Positions 14,216 through 22,800 of a stretch of DNA of 27,364 bases are shown in pieces (the first letter of the stretch is position 1; each line of letters begins with the position of its first letter). Origin of the DNA: CAZPKH01 sp964587165 (GTDB taxonomy: Bacteria; Bacteroidota; Bacteroidia; Bacteroidales; Muribaculaceae); contig CAZPKH010000024.1 of the NCBI GenBank assembly GCA_964587165.1, positions 1 to 27,364 of the forward strand, given 5' to 3'. Under the pieces are notes generated by a model. The model did not search any database, had not been told where the DNA came from, and was given only the letters and a program-made list of their open reading frames with translations. Position numbers and translations under genes: made by a program.

Positions 14216-15655
14216 ATGACTCAAGACTTTTCAATATTTCAACACCTGGGCGTCGGTCTCACTTCTGTGGCCGACGCCCTGTGTGGATTTCCGCTCTTCC
14301 TCCTGCTGATAGGGGGTGGCCTGTGGCTCTTCTGCTACAGCGGCGCCGTGTCCGTGCGCCGGCTCCCGGAGGCCCTGAGGCTGCTCCGCTCGCGTCAGGA
14401 TTCTACCGACACATCCCGCGGCCAGATCAGTTCGCTGCAGGCCCTGGCATCGGTGGTGGCAGCCACTGTCGGGATGGGTAATATAGCAGGCGTGGCCATT
14501 GCGCTGGCTATGGGTGGCCCGGGCGCGATATTCTGGATGTGGGTGTCGGCTATTGTGGGTATGTGCACCAAGTTTCACGAAGGGGTGCTCGCAATAAAGT
14601 ATCGCGGTACAGACCGCGACGGCGCCCCGCAGGGAGGTCCGATGCATATCATCACCCTCGGGTTAGGGCGACGGTGGCTTCCGGTGGCCCGCTTCTTTGC
14701 AGTGGCCGGAATGTTCGGTACGCTCTGCATCATGAATGCCAACCAGCTCACCGAGGGGCTTGTGAGCTCGCTCACCACTCCCGAAGGTCTTGCCGGCTCG
14801 AAAGTGATAGGAGCCGTGAGCGCTGCCACGACGCTCGATCCGCTTCACTCGTTCCGCCTGCTCGTTGGCATTATAATCGCCACTGTGGTCGGAGTAGTAG
14901 TGCTTGGCGGCATACGCCGCATAGCGCGGGTGGCCTCGCTTCTCACTCCTGCGATGGTGAGCATCTACTTTATTATGGTGCTCTATATTGTGTTGACACA
15001 TCTTCCGATGGTGCCCGGCATAGTGGCCGACATCGTAGGCTCGGCCTTCAACCTGCGTGCCGGCATAGGCGCCCTCGCCGGAATAGCCCTTATCGGCGCG
15101 CGGCGAGCCATGCTGGTCAATGATGCCGGCGTGGGCACCGCCTCGCTGATGCACGGTGCCTCGACCAACACTGAGCCTGTGCGCGAAGGACTCGTGGCTA
15201 TGCTCGGTCCGGCTATCGACTCGGGCCTGGTGTGCACCCTCTCGGCATTCGCCATACTGATAGGTGTCGACTTGACCACGCTCGGCGAAGGTGTGCAAGG
15301 TATGTCGGTGGCTATGCAAGCCTTCGGAGCCTCAATACCGGGCGGCGAACTGCTCCTTACGGTGGTAGTGGTATGCTTTGCCATGTCGTCGATGTTCGGC
15401 TACTCATACTACGGCAACACATGCGCCCGCTATCTCGGCGGAGCTCGCCTGGGGAGGGTTCACACATGGTTTTTCATTGCCACCCTTGTGGTCTTTGCCG
15501 TGATACCTGTAGGGGCGGCCGTCGGGCTTTGCGATCTGTTCTATGCCATGATGGCGTTTCCGACGATGATTGCCGTCATAGCCCTGGCTCCGCAAGTGCG
15601 GGCTGAGACACGGCGGTACTTCTCGACTCTGCGCTCTACCCCTATAGCCGACTGA
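14216..15655 (+). CDS. AGCS-family sodium:amino acid (alanine/glycine) symporter
   Basis: Inner-membrane secondary transporter importing small amino acids with Na+ or H+. 479 residues with about 10-11 hydrophobic segments. The family signature is SSLQALASVVAATVGMGNIAG with GGPGAIFWMW, and later the conserved AGVGTASLMHGAS and EPVREGLVAMLGPAIDSGLVC. The start ATG 14216 lies 30 bases after ackA, without a clear promoter, so read-through from pta-ackA is likely. The exact substrate cannot be told from sequence. Confidence 0.92.
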   Translation: MTQDFSIFQHLGVGLTSVADALCGFPLFLLLIGGGLWLFCYSGAVSVRRLPEALRLLRSRQDSTDTSRGQISSLQALASVVAATVGMGNIAGVAIALAMGGPGAIFWMWVSAIVGMCTKFHEGVLAIKYRGTDRDGAPQGGPMHIITLGLGRRWLPVARFFAVAGMFGTLCIMNANQLTEGLVSSLTTPEGLAGSKVIGAVSAATTLDPLHSFRLLVGIIIATVVGVVVLGGIRRIARVASLLTPAMVSIYFIMVLYIVLTHLPMVPGIVADIVGSAFNLRAGIGALAGIALIGARRAMLVNDAGVGTASLMHGASTNTEPVREGLVAMLGPAIDSGLVCTLSAFAILIGVDLTTLGEGVQGMSVAMQAFGASIPGGELLLTVVVVCFAMSSMFGYSYYGNTCARYLGGARLGRVHTWFFIATLVVFAVIPVGAAVGLCDLFYAMMAFPTMIAVIALAPQVRAETRRYFSTLRSTPIAD

Positions 15656-15696
15656 TTCCAATTTTTATTACTGATAATTTGATTCATACCAACAAT

Positions 15697-16017
15697 ATGA
15701 CCCCTGAAGAGAAACTTGCCCTCGAAGAGAAAGTGGTCGAGATGCTCCGCACCGTATACGACCCCGAAGTGCCGGTCGACATCTACAGTCTCGGCCTCGT
15801 TTATAAGATTGATATCGACGACGACGCAGTGCTCCATATCGACATGACGATGACCGCTCCCAACTGCCCGATGGCCGATTTTATAGTCGACGACGCCCGT
15901 ATCAAGCTCGAATCGATCGAAGGGCTCAAAGGTGTGGATATACGTATCGTCTTTGAGCCTGAATGGAATAAGGATATGATGACCGAGGAGGCCAAGCTTG
16001 AGCTCGGTTTTCTCTGA
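15697..16017 (+). CDS. SufT/MIP18-like (DUF59) iron-sulfur assembly factor
   Basis: 106 residues from ATG 15697; an earlier in-frame TTG at 15679 is less likely. Single MIP18/DUF59 domain with YDPEVPVDIYSLGLVY and the conserved-Cys motif APNCPMADF. The family helps mature Fe-S proteins and often sits in suf operons; here no suf genes are near. 41 bases after the symporter and 34 before the LpxH-like gene, probably on the same transcript. Confidence 0.88.
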   Translation: MTPEEKLALEEKVVEMLRTVYDPEVPVDIYSLGLVYKIDIDDDAVLHIDMTMTAPNCPMADFIVDDARIKLESIEGLKGVDIRIVFEPEWNKDMMTEEAKLELGFL

Positions 16018-16051
16018 TCTTTCCCCCTCTCATCACGATAATTCACGAAAA

Positions 16052-16840
16052 TTGGCACGTACAGATACATATTTCCTGTCCGACCTGCATCTCGGCGCAA
16101 GCTACATAGCCGACGGGCACGAGGCTGAGCGCCGCGTGGTGCGTTGGCTTCGCTCGGTAGCACCCACTGCACGCGCCATTTATCTGGTAGGCGATGTGCT
16201 CGACTACTGGTTTGAGTATCGCGCTGTAGTCCCTAAAGGGTTTGCCCGCTTTTTTGGCGCATTGGCCGAGATAGTCGACAGCGGTGTCGAAGTGACCTGG
16301 CTCATCGGCAACCACGATATATGGATATTCGGGTATCTTCAGCAGGAACTCGGTGTGAGGGTGGTCGACGGTGCTCTCGTCGAGGAGATAGACGGCCGCC
16401 GGTTCTTTATCGAGCATGGCGACGGGGTGGGTGAGCACCGCCCGTCGTACCGACGGATGCGCGCTATCTTCCGCTCGCGGCTGCTGCAGCGGCTCTATGC
16501 CGCGTTGCCGTCGAACTGGACTGTGCCGTTTGCCCACGCTTGGTCGTCGTCGTCGCGTAGCGGTCAGTCCGACGAGTACGATGCACCTTCAGATGTCATT
16601 ATGACTTCGCTTCCCCCTACCGACTCGTTGCTGCGCTTTTCGCGGGGATACCTCGCCGATGCCTCACATCCGCATATCGACTACTTCGTGTTCGGCCACA
16701 AGCATATCATGGCCGACTGTGAGGTGGGAGAAGATTCGCGCATGATAATTCTCGGCGACTGGATCCGACGATTCAGCTACGCGCGGTGGGACGGACACAC
16801 ACTCGCGCTTGAAATTTTTAAGGATGATAACGCTGATTAA
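16052..16840 (+). CDS. lpxH: UDP-2,3-diacylglucosamine diphosphatase-like metallophosphoesterase
   Basis: Calcineurin-like metallophosphoesterase, predicted to cut UDP-2,3-diacylglucosamine to lipid X in lipid A synthesis. Metal-ligand motifs in order: DLHLG (11-15), GDVLDYW (about 47-53), GNHD (86-89), HGD (122-124) and GHKH (215-218). No ATG is available: I chose TTG 16052, giving MARTDTYFLSDLHLG, which places the first motif at the usual distance from the N-terminus. A TTG at 15998 would add 18 residues overlapping the previous gene. 262 residues, within the family range. Substrate assignment rests on family similarity; Bacteroidetes LpxH-like proteins are less well tested than the E. coli enzyme. 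Confidence 0.8.
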   Translation: MARTDTYFLSDLHLGASYIADGHEAERRVVRWLRSVAPTARAIYLVGDVLDYWFEYRAVVPKGFARFFGALAEIVDSGVEVTWLIGNHDIWIFGYLQQELGVRVVDGALVEEIDGRRFFIEHGDGVGEHRPSYRRMRAIFRSRLLQRLYAALPSNWTVPFAHAWSSSSRSGQSDEYDAPSDVIMTSLPPTDSLLRFSRGYLADASHPHIDYFVFGHKHIMADCEVGEDSRMIILGDWIRRFSYARWDGHTLALEIFKDDNAD

Positions 16841-16935
16841 CAAATTTTAATCGGAGAAAACAAATTTATACAAATAGGTAATTTTCTGAGAATTAGGTGC
16901 ATATGTGGGTTTGGATGCAAGATGAGATTTATAAG

Positions 16936-16951
16936 TATGTTGCATAACATA
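16936..16951. promoter_or_regulatory. TATGTT-N4-AACATA site, possible regulator binding site
   Basis: TATGTTGCATAACATA, with perfect 6-base arms and a 4-base centre. It differs in only two bases from the palindrome at 3005-3020. It lies just upstream of the -33 box of the small-RNA promoter, an activator-like position. The spacing resembles Crp/Fnr-type sites, but the regulator is unknown. Confidence 0.4.
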
Positions 16952-16957
16952 ATAAAT

Positions 16958-16992
16958 TTTGGTACGAAATGATAAAATCGTGCCTACCTTTG
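16958..16992 (+). promoter_or_regulatory. Promoter of a possible small RNA
   Basis: TTTG (16958-16961), 23 bases, then TACCTTTG (16985-16992), an exact -7 consensus. No gene lies downstream on this strand before the menD convergent end. Confidence 0.55.
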
Positions 16993-16996
16993 CAGC

Positions 16997-17085
16997 ACGA
17001 ACCTAAACAATCTTTTTTACCTTAGAAATTGTACCTATTGGAAACCAATAAAGGAACTGCGCGAGCCGTTCCTTTTATTGTTTTA
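16997..17085 (+). ncRNA. Candidate small RNA between lpxH-like gene and menD
   Basis: A promoter on the plus strand is followed about 90 bases later by hairpins: TATTGG-AAA-CCAATA, then AAAGGAAC (17050-17057) / GTTCCTTT (17068-17075) with a T-rich tail. No reading frame of note. The second hairpin may equally be the menD terminator read from the other strand, so the RNA is only a candidate. Confidence 0.35.
17050..17085. terminator. Bidirectional terminator between small RNA and menD
   Basis: 8-bp stem AAAGGAAC/GTTCCTTT with a 10-base GC-rich loop. T-rich tracts flank it on both strands (TTATTGTTTT on plus, TTTATTGGTTT on minus). It lies 34 bases past the menD stop. Confidence 0.65.
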
Positions 17086-17108
17086 TGGCCTGTCGCTCAG
17101 TTTTGCAC

Positions 17109-18788
17109 TTACGAATTTTCGGCAAAGTAGTGCTTGAGGGTATCGGCCGAGGCTTGCGCAGGCGTCATGATGTTGAGTATAGCAGGCCGGTGTGTCCCTG
17201 CGGTGAAGAAGCGGGGCAACACCCCCTTTAACGACTCGGCCGACGATGCTTCGTAGTAGTCGAATCCGAATCCGTCGGCAAGCTGTCGCAACGGCAGTCG
17301 CACAGGACCGCAGAAGTTGCGCTCGAGTTCGGGCAGAGAGCTCGTGGTCGGGATAAATCGGAATATGCCTCCCCCGGAGTTGGATAATACAATGATGCGC
17401 AGTCTCGACGGGATGCCGTCGGTTGCCAAAGCGCCAAGGTCGTACTGGGCCGACATGTCGCCCGTGATAAGCACGGTGAGGGCGGCGTTTGAGTCGCGGC
17501 TGTATACGATAGCTTCGCCTATTGCGGTCGATGTCGATCCGTCGATGCCCGAAACGCCGCGGTTGGCGTTTATGGTGAGCGCTTTGCGATAGTCGAAAAG
17601 CTGCGCATAGCGCACCGAAGTGCCGTTCGACAGATGCAGGTGGCATGGGGGGAGTGCTTCAAAGAGTGTGCTCATGGCTGCATAGTCGCTCCATGGGGCT
17701 GAAGCACTCCGTAAGGCATCATTGGCCTCAGCCTGCAGCGAGGCGTTGCGCCAAAGGCGCAGATATTCGGAAGAAGGATTTATACCGCATTCAAGCAACC
17801 GGCGGCAGAATGTGCCGGGCTCGACGGGTACGGTGAGCCGCAAGTGGCGGAAACAGTCGATCGATCCGTCGGTGTGTCCGATATGGATGTGGCGAGTGGT
17901 GTCGGGGCAGTTGCGCAGAAATGTCTTCAGATGGCGCGAGAGAAGCGCTCCGCCCATTGTAATCACAATATCAGGGTAAGCCTCGGGAGTGGCTTTGCGG
18001 ATCAGCTTGAGGGTGGCATCGATGCGGCTTATGGTGTGTCGGCCGGAGTCTGCGGCTCCGAGGTTGCTTTGAGCCTCTATGAGAGTCGGCACGATGGTGG
18101 CCATGCGCAAGATGCTCTCGGTATCGCTACTGTGCGGCGACATGAATCCGGCCACGGCAAGCACTCGGCGGCCGTGTATCTCGCGGGCTAATTCGAGGGT
18201 GGCGGCCGACTCGCTGCACACAGCCGCACGACGTATCACCGGAGGGTCGGCCTGCGGCTGAGGCTCGTTGATGGGCTCGTTGATGCGCAGATTCAGATGT
18301 ACCGGTCCGGGTATTGGAGCGCCGGCGGCAGCTATACAGGCATCGTTGATGGATCGGGCGGCAAACCACTCCTCATCAGAGGTGTGCGGCTCGTGTATGT
18401 CAGCCTGATACCGCACCACGTTGGCCAATGCTCCCGGTTGCCGTATTGTCTGGCTGTCGTCCTGGTCGACCCATTCGGCGGGGCGGTCGGCGGAGATGAG
18501 AATCAGCGGTATGCGGCGGTAGTAGGCTTCGGCGGCAGCCGGAGCAAAGTTCAGCAGTGCCGACCCCGAAGTGCATACCACAGCCGCCGGACGCCCTGAT
18601 GCTGACGCTATACCCAGGGCTATGAAAGCAGCAGAGCGCTCGTCGACCACCACGTGAGTGTGGAAATGGCCTGAGCGCTCTATAGCGGTAATTATTGCGG
18701 CATCACGCGATCCGGGGCAGAGCACGGCGTCGGTCACACCGTGGGCGTGCAATATGGCGGCAAGCGATGCGCAATGATATTTTGGCAT
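17109..18788 (-). CDS. menD: 2-Succinyl-5-enolpyruvyl-6-hydroxy-3-cyclohexene-1-carboxylate synthase
   Basis: Thiamine-diphosphate enzyme of menaquinone synthesis, joining isochorismate and 2-oxoglutarate (succinic semialdehyde-ThDP). 559 residues from ATG 18788. The N-terminal PYR domain has LCPGSRDAAI and DERSAAF with the ThDP-activating Glu at residue 50, plus CTSGSALLNFAPAAAEAYY. The C-terminal PP domain has NANRGVSGIDGSTSTAIGEA and GDMSAQYDLGAL for ThDP/Mg binding. It lies 28 bases after glmS and is probably co-transcribed with it; no other men gene is in the window. Confidence 0.94.
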   Translation of the reverse strand: MPKYHCASLAAILHAHGVTDAVLCPGSRDAAIITAIERSGHFHTHVVVDERSAAFIALGIASASGRPAAVVCTSGSALLNFAPAAAEAYYRRIPLILISADRPAEWVDQDDSQTIRQPGALANVVRYQADIHEPHTSDEEWFAARSINDACIAAAGAPIPGPVHLNLRINEPINEPQPQADPPVIRRAAVCSESAATLELAREIHGRRVLAVAGFMSPHSSDTESILRMATIVPTLIEAQSNLGAADSGRHTISRIDATLKLIRKATPEAYPDIVITMGGALLSRHLKTFLRNCPDTTRHIHIGHTDGSIDCFRHLRLTVPVEPGTFCRRLLECGINPSSEYLRLWRNASLQAEANDALRSASAPWSDYAAMSTLFEALPPCHLHLSNGTSVRYAQLFDYRKALTINANRGVSGIDGSTSTAIGEAIVYSRDSNAALTVLITGDMSAQYDLGALATDGIPSRLRIIVLSNSGGGIFRFIPTTSSLPELERNFCGPVRLPLRQLADGFGFDYYEASSAESLKGVLPRFFTAGTHRPAILNIMTPAQASADTLKHYFAENS

Positions 18789-18816
18789 TGTATGCTTTGC
18801 TGAAGCAGGGTAGGGT

Positions 18817-20664
18817 TTACTCTACAGTGACCGATTTCGCCAGATTTCGGGGCATATCGACGTTGCGCCCTTTCATGATGGCGATGTGATAGGCCAGAAG
18901 CTGCAGAGGTATGGCAGCGATGATCGGCGAAAGACATTCAGGCACCGGCGGTATCTCGATGGTGTGGTCGGCAATCTTCGCTATAGCCTCGTCGCCACGG
19001 GTCACGATTGCTATCACCGAGCCGCCGCGGGCTTTCACCTGCTGAATGTTTGAGATCACCTTTTCGTGGAGATCGTCGTTGGGGGCTATCACCACGGTAG
19101 GGAGTTCATTGTCGATCAGCGCTATAGGGCCGTGCTTCATCTCTGCAGCAGGATAACCCTCGGCATGGATGTAGCTGATCTCCTTGAGCTTGAGAGCGCC
19201 CTCGAGAGCCGAGGGGTAGTTGTAGCCACGACCCAGATAGAGGAAGTTGTGCACGTAAGTATATATGGCTGAGAGCTCCTTGATATGGTCGTTGAGCTTG
19301 AGGGTTTCGGTGATCAGCTCGGGGAGCATGGCCAGCGAGCGGCAAGCCTCGGCTACGCGCTCTTCGCCGGCGGTGCCGCGAAGCTGTCCGATAGCCAGAG
19401 CAATCATGGTGAGCACGGTGACCTGTCCGGTGAAAGCTTTCGTGGATGCCACGCCGATCTCGGGGCCTACGTGTATGTATGTGCCGGTATCGGTGGCCCG
19501 GGCTATGGATGAGCCTACCACGTTGCACACGCCGTAGACCATCGCTCCGCGCGATTTGGCCAGTTCTATGGCAGCAAGAGTGTCGGCGGTCTCACCCGAC
19601 TGCGATATGGCCATAACGATGTCGCCGGGGCCTATCACAGGGTTGGAGTATCGGAATTCGGAGGCATACTCCACTTCTACCGGTATGCGCCCCATATCCT
19701 GTATCAGGCGTTTGCCGATTAGCGCAGCGTGCCACGAAGTGCCACAACCCACTATGATGATTCGACGGGCACGGCGGAAGGCTTCGGCGTTCTCCATTAT
19801 GCCCGAGAGTTTCACCTGAGTGTTGTTGTCTACCACACGTCCGCGTATACAATCGAAGATAGTGCGCGGCTGCTCGAAGATCTCTTTGAGCATGAAGTGC
19901 GGATAGCCGCCTTTTTCGAGCTGCGATACCGACATCTGAAGGGTCTGAATGTCGATCGACAGCGGCTCAAGGTCGTAGTTTATCACCTCAAGCGGACGGT
20001 CGGCGTAGAGTATTGCCATCTCGTCGTCCTTGAGGTATACCACTCGATCGGTGTATTCGATGAGCGGTGTGGCATCGGAGGCGAGGAACGAGCCGTCGAC
20101 ACCCAGGCCGATCACCAGCGGCGAGCTTTTGCGCGCGGCTATCAGGCGGTCGGGCTGATTGCGGTCGAGCACCGCGATGGCAAACGCACCCACCACCTCT
20201 TTGAGGGCTGTGCGCACAGCATCGACTGTCGAACATCCGGTCGACGATTTGATGTATTCAATAAGTTTTACGAGTACCTCGGTGTCGGTTTCGCTTTCAA
20301 ATTCAACACCGTCGAGGGCCAGTGCCTCCTTCAGCACGGCATAATTCTCGATCGTGCCGTTGTGTATCAGGGCGATGTCGCCGGTGCTTGAGGCATGGGG
20401 GTGAGCGTTCAAGGCCGATGGCTCTCCATGGGTAGCCCAGCGGGTGTGGGCTATACCAACATTGCCGGTCAGGTCCTTATGAGCCACGGCGTGCTCAAGG
20501 TCGGCCACTTTGCCGCGCTCCTTGTAAATGTTGAGTTTGCCGTCAAGATCGCTGATGAGTGCAACTCCCGCACTATCGTATCCGCGATATTCGAGCCTGT
20601 GAAGGCCCTTGATGAGTATAGGGTATGCTTCGGATTTACCTACGTAGCCAACTATTCCACACAT
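18817..20664 (-). CDS. glmS: Glutamine--fructose-6-phosphate aminotransferase (isomerizing)
   Basis: Makes glucosamine-6-phosphate from fructose-6-phosphate and glutamine, the entry to UDP-GlcNAc for peptidoglycan and lipid A. 615 residues. The N-terminal Ntn glutaminase domain starts MCGIVGYVG with catalytic Cys2, then RLEYRGYDSAG and HTRWATHGEP. Two SIS sugar-binding domains follow (about 290-425 and 460-600), with CGTSWHAAL, SQSGETADT and EGALKLKEISYIHAEGYPAAEMKHGPIAL. It ends NLAKSVTVE, the usual C-terminus. A promoter lies about 90 bases upstream. No glmS ribozyme is seen in the leader. Confidence 0.97.
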   Translation of the reverse strand: MCGIVGYVGKSEAYPILIKGLHRLEYRGYDSAGVALISDLDGKLNIYKERGKVADLEHAVAHKDLTGNVGIAHTRWATHGEPSALNAHPHASSTGDIALIHNGTIENYAVLKEALALDGVEFESETDTEVLVKLIEYIKSSTGCSTVDAVRTALKEVVGAFAIAVLDRNQPDRLIAARKSSPLVIGLGVDGSFLASDATPLIEYTDRVVYLKDDEMAILYADRPLEVINYDLEPLSIDIQTLQMSVSQLEKGGYPHFMLKEIFEQPRTIFDCIRGRVVDNNTQVKLSGIMENAEAFRRARRIIIVGCGTSWHAALIGKRLIQDMGRIPVEVEYASEFRYSNPVIGPGDIVMAISQSGETADTLAAIELAKSRGAMVYGVCNVVGSSIARATDTGTYIHVGPEIGVASTKAFTGQVTVLTMIALAIGQLRGTAGEERVAEACRSLAMLPELITETLKLNDHIKELSAIYTYVHNFLYLGRGYNYPSALEGALKLKEISYIHAEGYPAAEMKHGPIALIDNELPTVVIAPNDDLHEKVISNIQQVKARGGSVIAIVTRGDEAIAKIADHTIEIPPVPECLSPIIAAIPLQLLAYHIAIMKGRNVDMPRNLAKSVTVE

Positions 20665-20753
20665 GTGTATAACAGTCTATTAATCAATAAATAAGGCATG
20701 GATATTGGTTGAGACAGACACCATGCTCGGGGTGAGAGAGTATATTTAGTCCG

Positions 20754-20761
20754 CAAAGATA
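20754..20761 (-). promoter_or_regulatory. -7 element of the glmS promoter
   Basis: TATCTTTG on the minus strand matches TAnnTTTG; no clear TTG at -33. The predicted leader of about 85 bases contains a GCATGG/CCATGC inverted repeat (20696-20701 / 20721-20726). Confidence 0.55.
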
Positions 20762-20863
20762 CGAAAATTTTATCAGATGTAGAGTGTGTATACCTGCTAT
20801 TTACGTATTTTTTACAATCTCTGAGCCTTGATTTTATGAATTCCGGTTACGGGGATCCGAAGC

Positions 20864-20892
20864 TTGCGGAGTTTTTCACCGCAAATTTGCGG
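20864..20892. repeat. Overlapping inverted repeats in the glmS-ompA gap
   Basis: TTGCGG (20864-20869), CCGCAA (20879-20884) and TTGCGG (20887-20892) allow two mutually exclusive stems, and CCGCAAATTTGCGG is a perfect 14-base palindrome. The 334-base gap 20665-20998 holds no gene; besides this it contains the glmS promoter and leader and the ompA terminator. Confidence 0.4.
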
Positions 20893-20941
20893 CGAATATT
20901 TGGCGAAATACTTGTTAAAGCTTCTCACTTCATATATAAAT

Positions 20942-20971
20942 ACCCGGAGGGCTCGGCCGAGCCCTCCGGGT
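20942..20971 (-). terminator. Terminator of the OmpA-family gene (30-base perfect palindrome)
   Basis: A perfectly self-complementary, GC-rich 30-base sequence from 20942 to 20971 (ends ACCCGGAGGG / CCCTCCGGGT), 27 bases past the OmpA stop. On the minus strand the following bases are TATTTATATA, T-rich but not a clean T-run. Confidence 0.75.
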
Positions 20972-20998
20972 GAATTGTTCTCAGTTAGTTTGAAGTGA

Positions 20999-21694
20999 TC
21001 AGAGCTGACCGTTTTCGGCCTGTTTGATCATGTTCTGGTTGGCGTAGATGTAGATGTCGACGCGACGGTTCTGTGCGCGACCTTCAGCAGTAGCGTTGCT
21101 GGCTACGTAATCCTGCATGGGGAGACCCTGAGCAGAGAGGCGGCTGGCGCTCACACCGCTGTTGAGGAGATAGTTGCGCACGGCATCAGCACGGCCGGTA
21201 GATACTCGCTGGTTCACTTCGAGAGTACCCGTGTCGTCGGTGTAACCGAGTATCTGAACGTCGGTGTCGGGGTTCTGAATCAGCGATGTCGCAAATTTGG
21301 TGAGTTCAGACTTGGCGCTTGCGCTGAGTGATGTGCCGTTGGTAGGGAAGAGGATACCGCCGGGGAATGTCACGCGAATGGCCTGAAGACCGTTCTGGTC
21401 GGTGACAGTCTGTACCTGTGCGTCCTTGAGCTGCTGTTCAAGTTCTTTTTTCTGCTTGTCCATCTTCTTGCCGATGAGCGCTCCGGCACCTGCGCCGACG
21501 CCTGCTCCTACGGCAGCGCCGATAGCAGCTCCCTTGCCGCCGCCGATCAATGCGCCGATACCTGCGCCCAGGGCACTACCGCCACCGCCGCCGATGAGGG
21601 CTCCTTTGCCGGTGTTGGTCATCGACGAACAACCTGCGCTTACGATCAAAAGTGCAGCCATAGCTGAAGCTGCCATAAGTCTGATAGATTTCAT
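20999..21694 (-). CDS. OmpA-family lipoprotein with glycine zipper
   Basis: 231 residues from ATG 21694, preceded by AAGGA. The signal peptide ends in the lipobox SAGC (Cys22), so it is a lipoprotein. Residues about 30-75 are a Gly/Ala zipper (repeated GALIGGG / GAGVGAGAGALIG) that can insert in or span a membrane. A short charged helix follows (KKMDKQKKELEQQLKDAQ), then the OmpA C-terminal peptidoglycan-binding domain (about 105-223) with ILFPTNGTSL, ILGYTDDTGTLEVNQRVSTGRADAV and AQNRRVDIYI. The architecture resembles E. coli YiaD. It likely tethers the outer membrane to the cell wall. Single-gene unit with its own promoter and a strong terminator. Confidence 0.93.
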   Translation of the reverse strand: MKSIRLMAASAMAALLIVSAGCSSMTNTGKGALIGGGGGSALGAGIGALIGGGKGAAIGAAVGAGVGAGAGALIGKKMDKQKKELEQQLKDAQVQTVTDQNGLQAIRVTFPGGILFPTNGTSLSASAKSELTKFATSLIQNPDTDVQILGYTDDTGTLEVNQRVSTGRADAVRNYLLNSGVSASRLSAQGLPMQDYVASNATAEGRAQNRRVDIYIYANQNMIKQAENGQL

Positions 21695-21740
21695 ATCCTT
21701 AAAAAATTTAAGTTAATATTATGTGATTTCTTTAGAGGTG

Positions 21741-21748
21741 CAAAAATA
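21741..21748 (-). promoter_or_regulatory. -7 element of the OmpA-family gene promoter
   Basis: TATTTTTG on the minus strand, an exact TAnnTTTG, 46 bases before the ATG. The -33 region (TGTTTT) is only a partial match. Confidence 0.6.
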
Positions 21749-21823
21749 GACAATTTTTATATAAAACACACGACAGGGGGTGAAAAGTTCGGTACGGATG
21801 GCGAGATGTTCAAAAAAAAATTG

Positions 21824-21831
21824 TAAGTTTG
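21824..21831 (+). promoter_or_regulatory. -7 element of the DMT transporter gene
   Basis: TAAGTTTG matches TAnnTTTG; no clear -33. Transcription from about 21836 excludes the upstream TTG at 21829 as start and supports GTG 21859. Confidence 0.5.
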
Positions 21832-21858
21832 TACTTACCTAACCAATCTCTATACCTT

Positions 21859-22800
21859 GTGAGCACTGACAACTATAATATAAAAAAAGATAACCCTGCC
21901 TCGGGTGTGCGAGGCAATCAGCTGATACTGCATCTGGGCGCACTGCTGGTAGTAGGCGCATGGGGAGCATCGTTTGTGATGACGCGAGTGCTTCTCGACA
22001 ATGGCCTCGGGCCTGCCGAGTCGTATGCTTACCGCATACTTCTGGCGTATCTGCTGATGCTTCTGCTCTCCCATAATCGGCTTTGGGCACGCACTCTGCG
22101 CGACGAGGTGCTCTTTGTGGTGTGCGGTATGTGTGCGGGTTCAATATATTTTATTGCCGAGAATACAGCTCTCCAATATACGCTCACCTCGAATGTGTCG
22201 CTTATCACAACGACGGCCCCGCTTATCACGGCGATGCTTGCCGGACTGATATACAAAAGCGAACGCCCGGGAGCTGGGATGTATATCGGCTCAGCAGTTG
22301 CACTGGTAGGTGTTGCGTTGGTGATATTCAACAGCTCGATGGATCTTCAGGTGAACCCCTTGGGCGATTTCCTTGCTCTGATGGCTGCGTTCAGTTGGGC
22401 GGTTTACAGCCTCGTGGTGCGCCGTCTCAACGCGACCTACGATGTGATGTTCATCACCCGCAAGATGTTTTTCTACGGTCTTATCACCACTATACCGTTC
22501 ATGCTGTTCCGCTCGGATCCTCTGGAGCTCGGCGCGCTCAAAAATCCGGTGGTGTGGGGCAATCTTCTGGCTTTAGGTGTGGTATGCTCGATAATATGCT
22601 TCCTGGTGTGGAACGAGGCTATTAAGCGGCTCGGCACCGTCACGACGTCAAATTATCTCTATTTCCAGCCCGTAGTCACCCTTATAGCATCGTATTTCGT
22701 GCTGGGAGAGCATATCACCGTGGTGGGATATACGGGGTGCGCGCTGATACTGCTCGGTGTATTCCTGAGCGACTACCTCAGTCGTCCGGGCAATAAATAA
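21859..22800 (+). CDS. DMT-superfamily (EamA) transporter
   Basis: Inner-membrane metabolite exporter of the drug/metabolite family. 313 residues from GTG 21859, chosen because the promoter -7 element ends at 21831; the frame itself opens at TTG 21829. Ten hydrophobic segments form two EamA repeats, the first beginning GALLVVGAWGASFVMTRVLL and the second LGDFLALMAAFSWAVYSLVVRR. It ends IALLGVF-like (ALILLGVFLSDYLSR) as in EamA proteins. Its stop codon touches the stop codon of the convergent AlkD-like gene with no gap. The substrate is unknown. Confidence 0.9.
   Translation: MSTDNYNIKKDNPASGVRGNQLILHLGALLVVGAWGASFVMTRVLLDNGLGPAESYAYRILLAYLLMLLLSHNRLWARTLRDEVLFVVCGMCAGSIYFIAENTALQYTLTSNVSLITTTAPLITAMLAGLIYKSERPGAGMYIGSAVALVGVALVIFNSSMDLQVNPLGDFLALMAAFSWAVYSLVVRRLNATYDVMFITRKMFFYGLITTIPFMLFRSDPLELGALKNPVVWGNLLALGVVCSIICFLVWNEAIKRLGTVTTSNYLYFQPVVTLIASYFVLGEHITVVGYTGCALILLGVFLSDYLSRPGNK

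Noticed and set aside
19729..20391. 220-codon plus-strand frame opposite glmS
   Set aside because: Antisense to a textbook glmS; composition is a reverse image of its codons.
20665..20753. glmS ribozyme or riboswitch in the glmS leader
   Set aside because: The leader is short (~85 bases), has only a weak 6-bp inverted repeat and shows none of the ribozyme core; the glmS ribozyme is mainly a Firmicutes element.
21540..21610. Tandem GCC/GGC-rich repeats in the OmpA-family gene
   Set aside because: They encode the glycine zipper and are not a separate DNA repeat; the same holds for the Gly/Phe linker of dnaJ (about 25430-25570).
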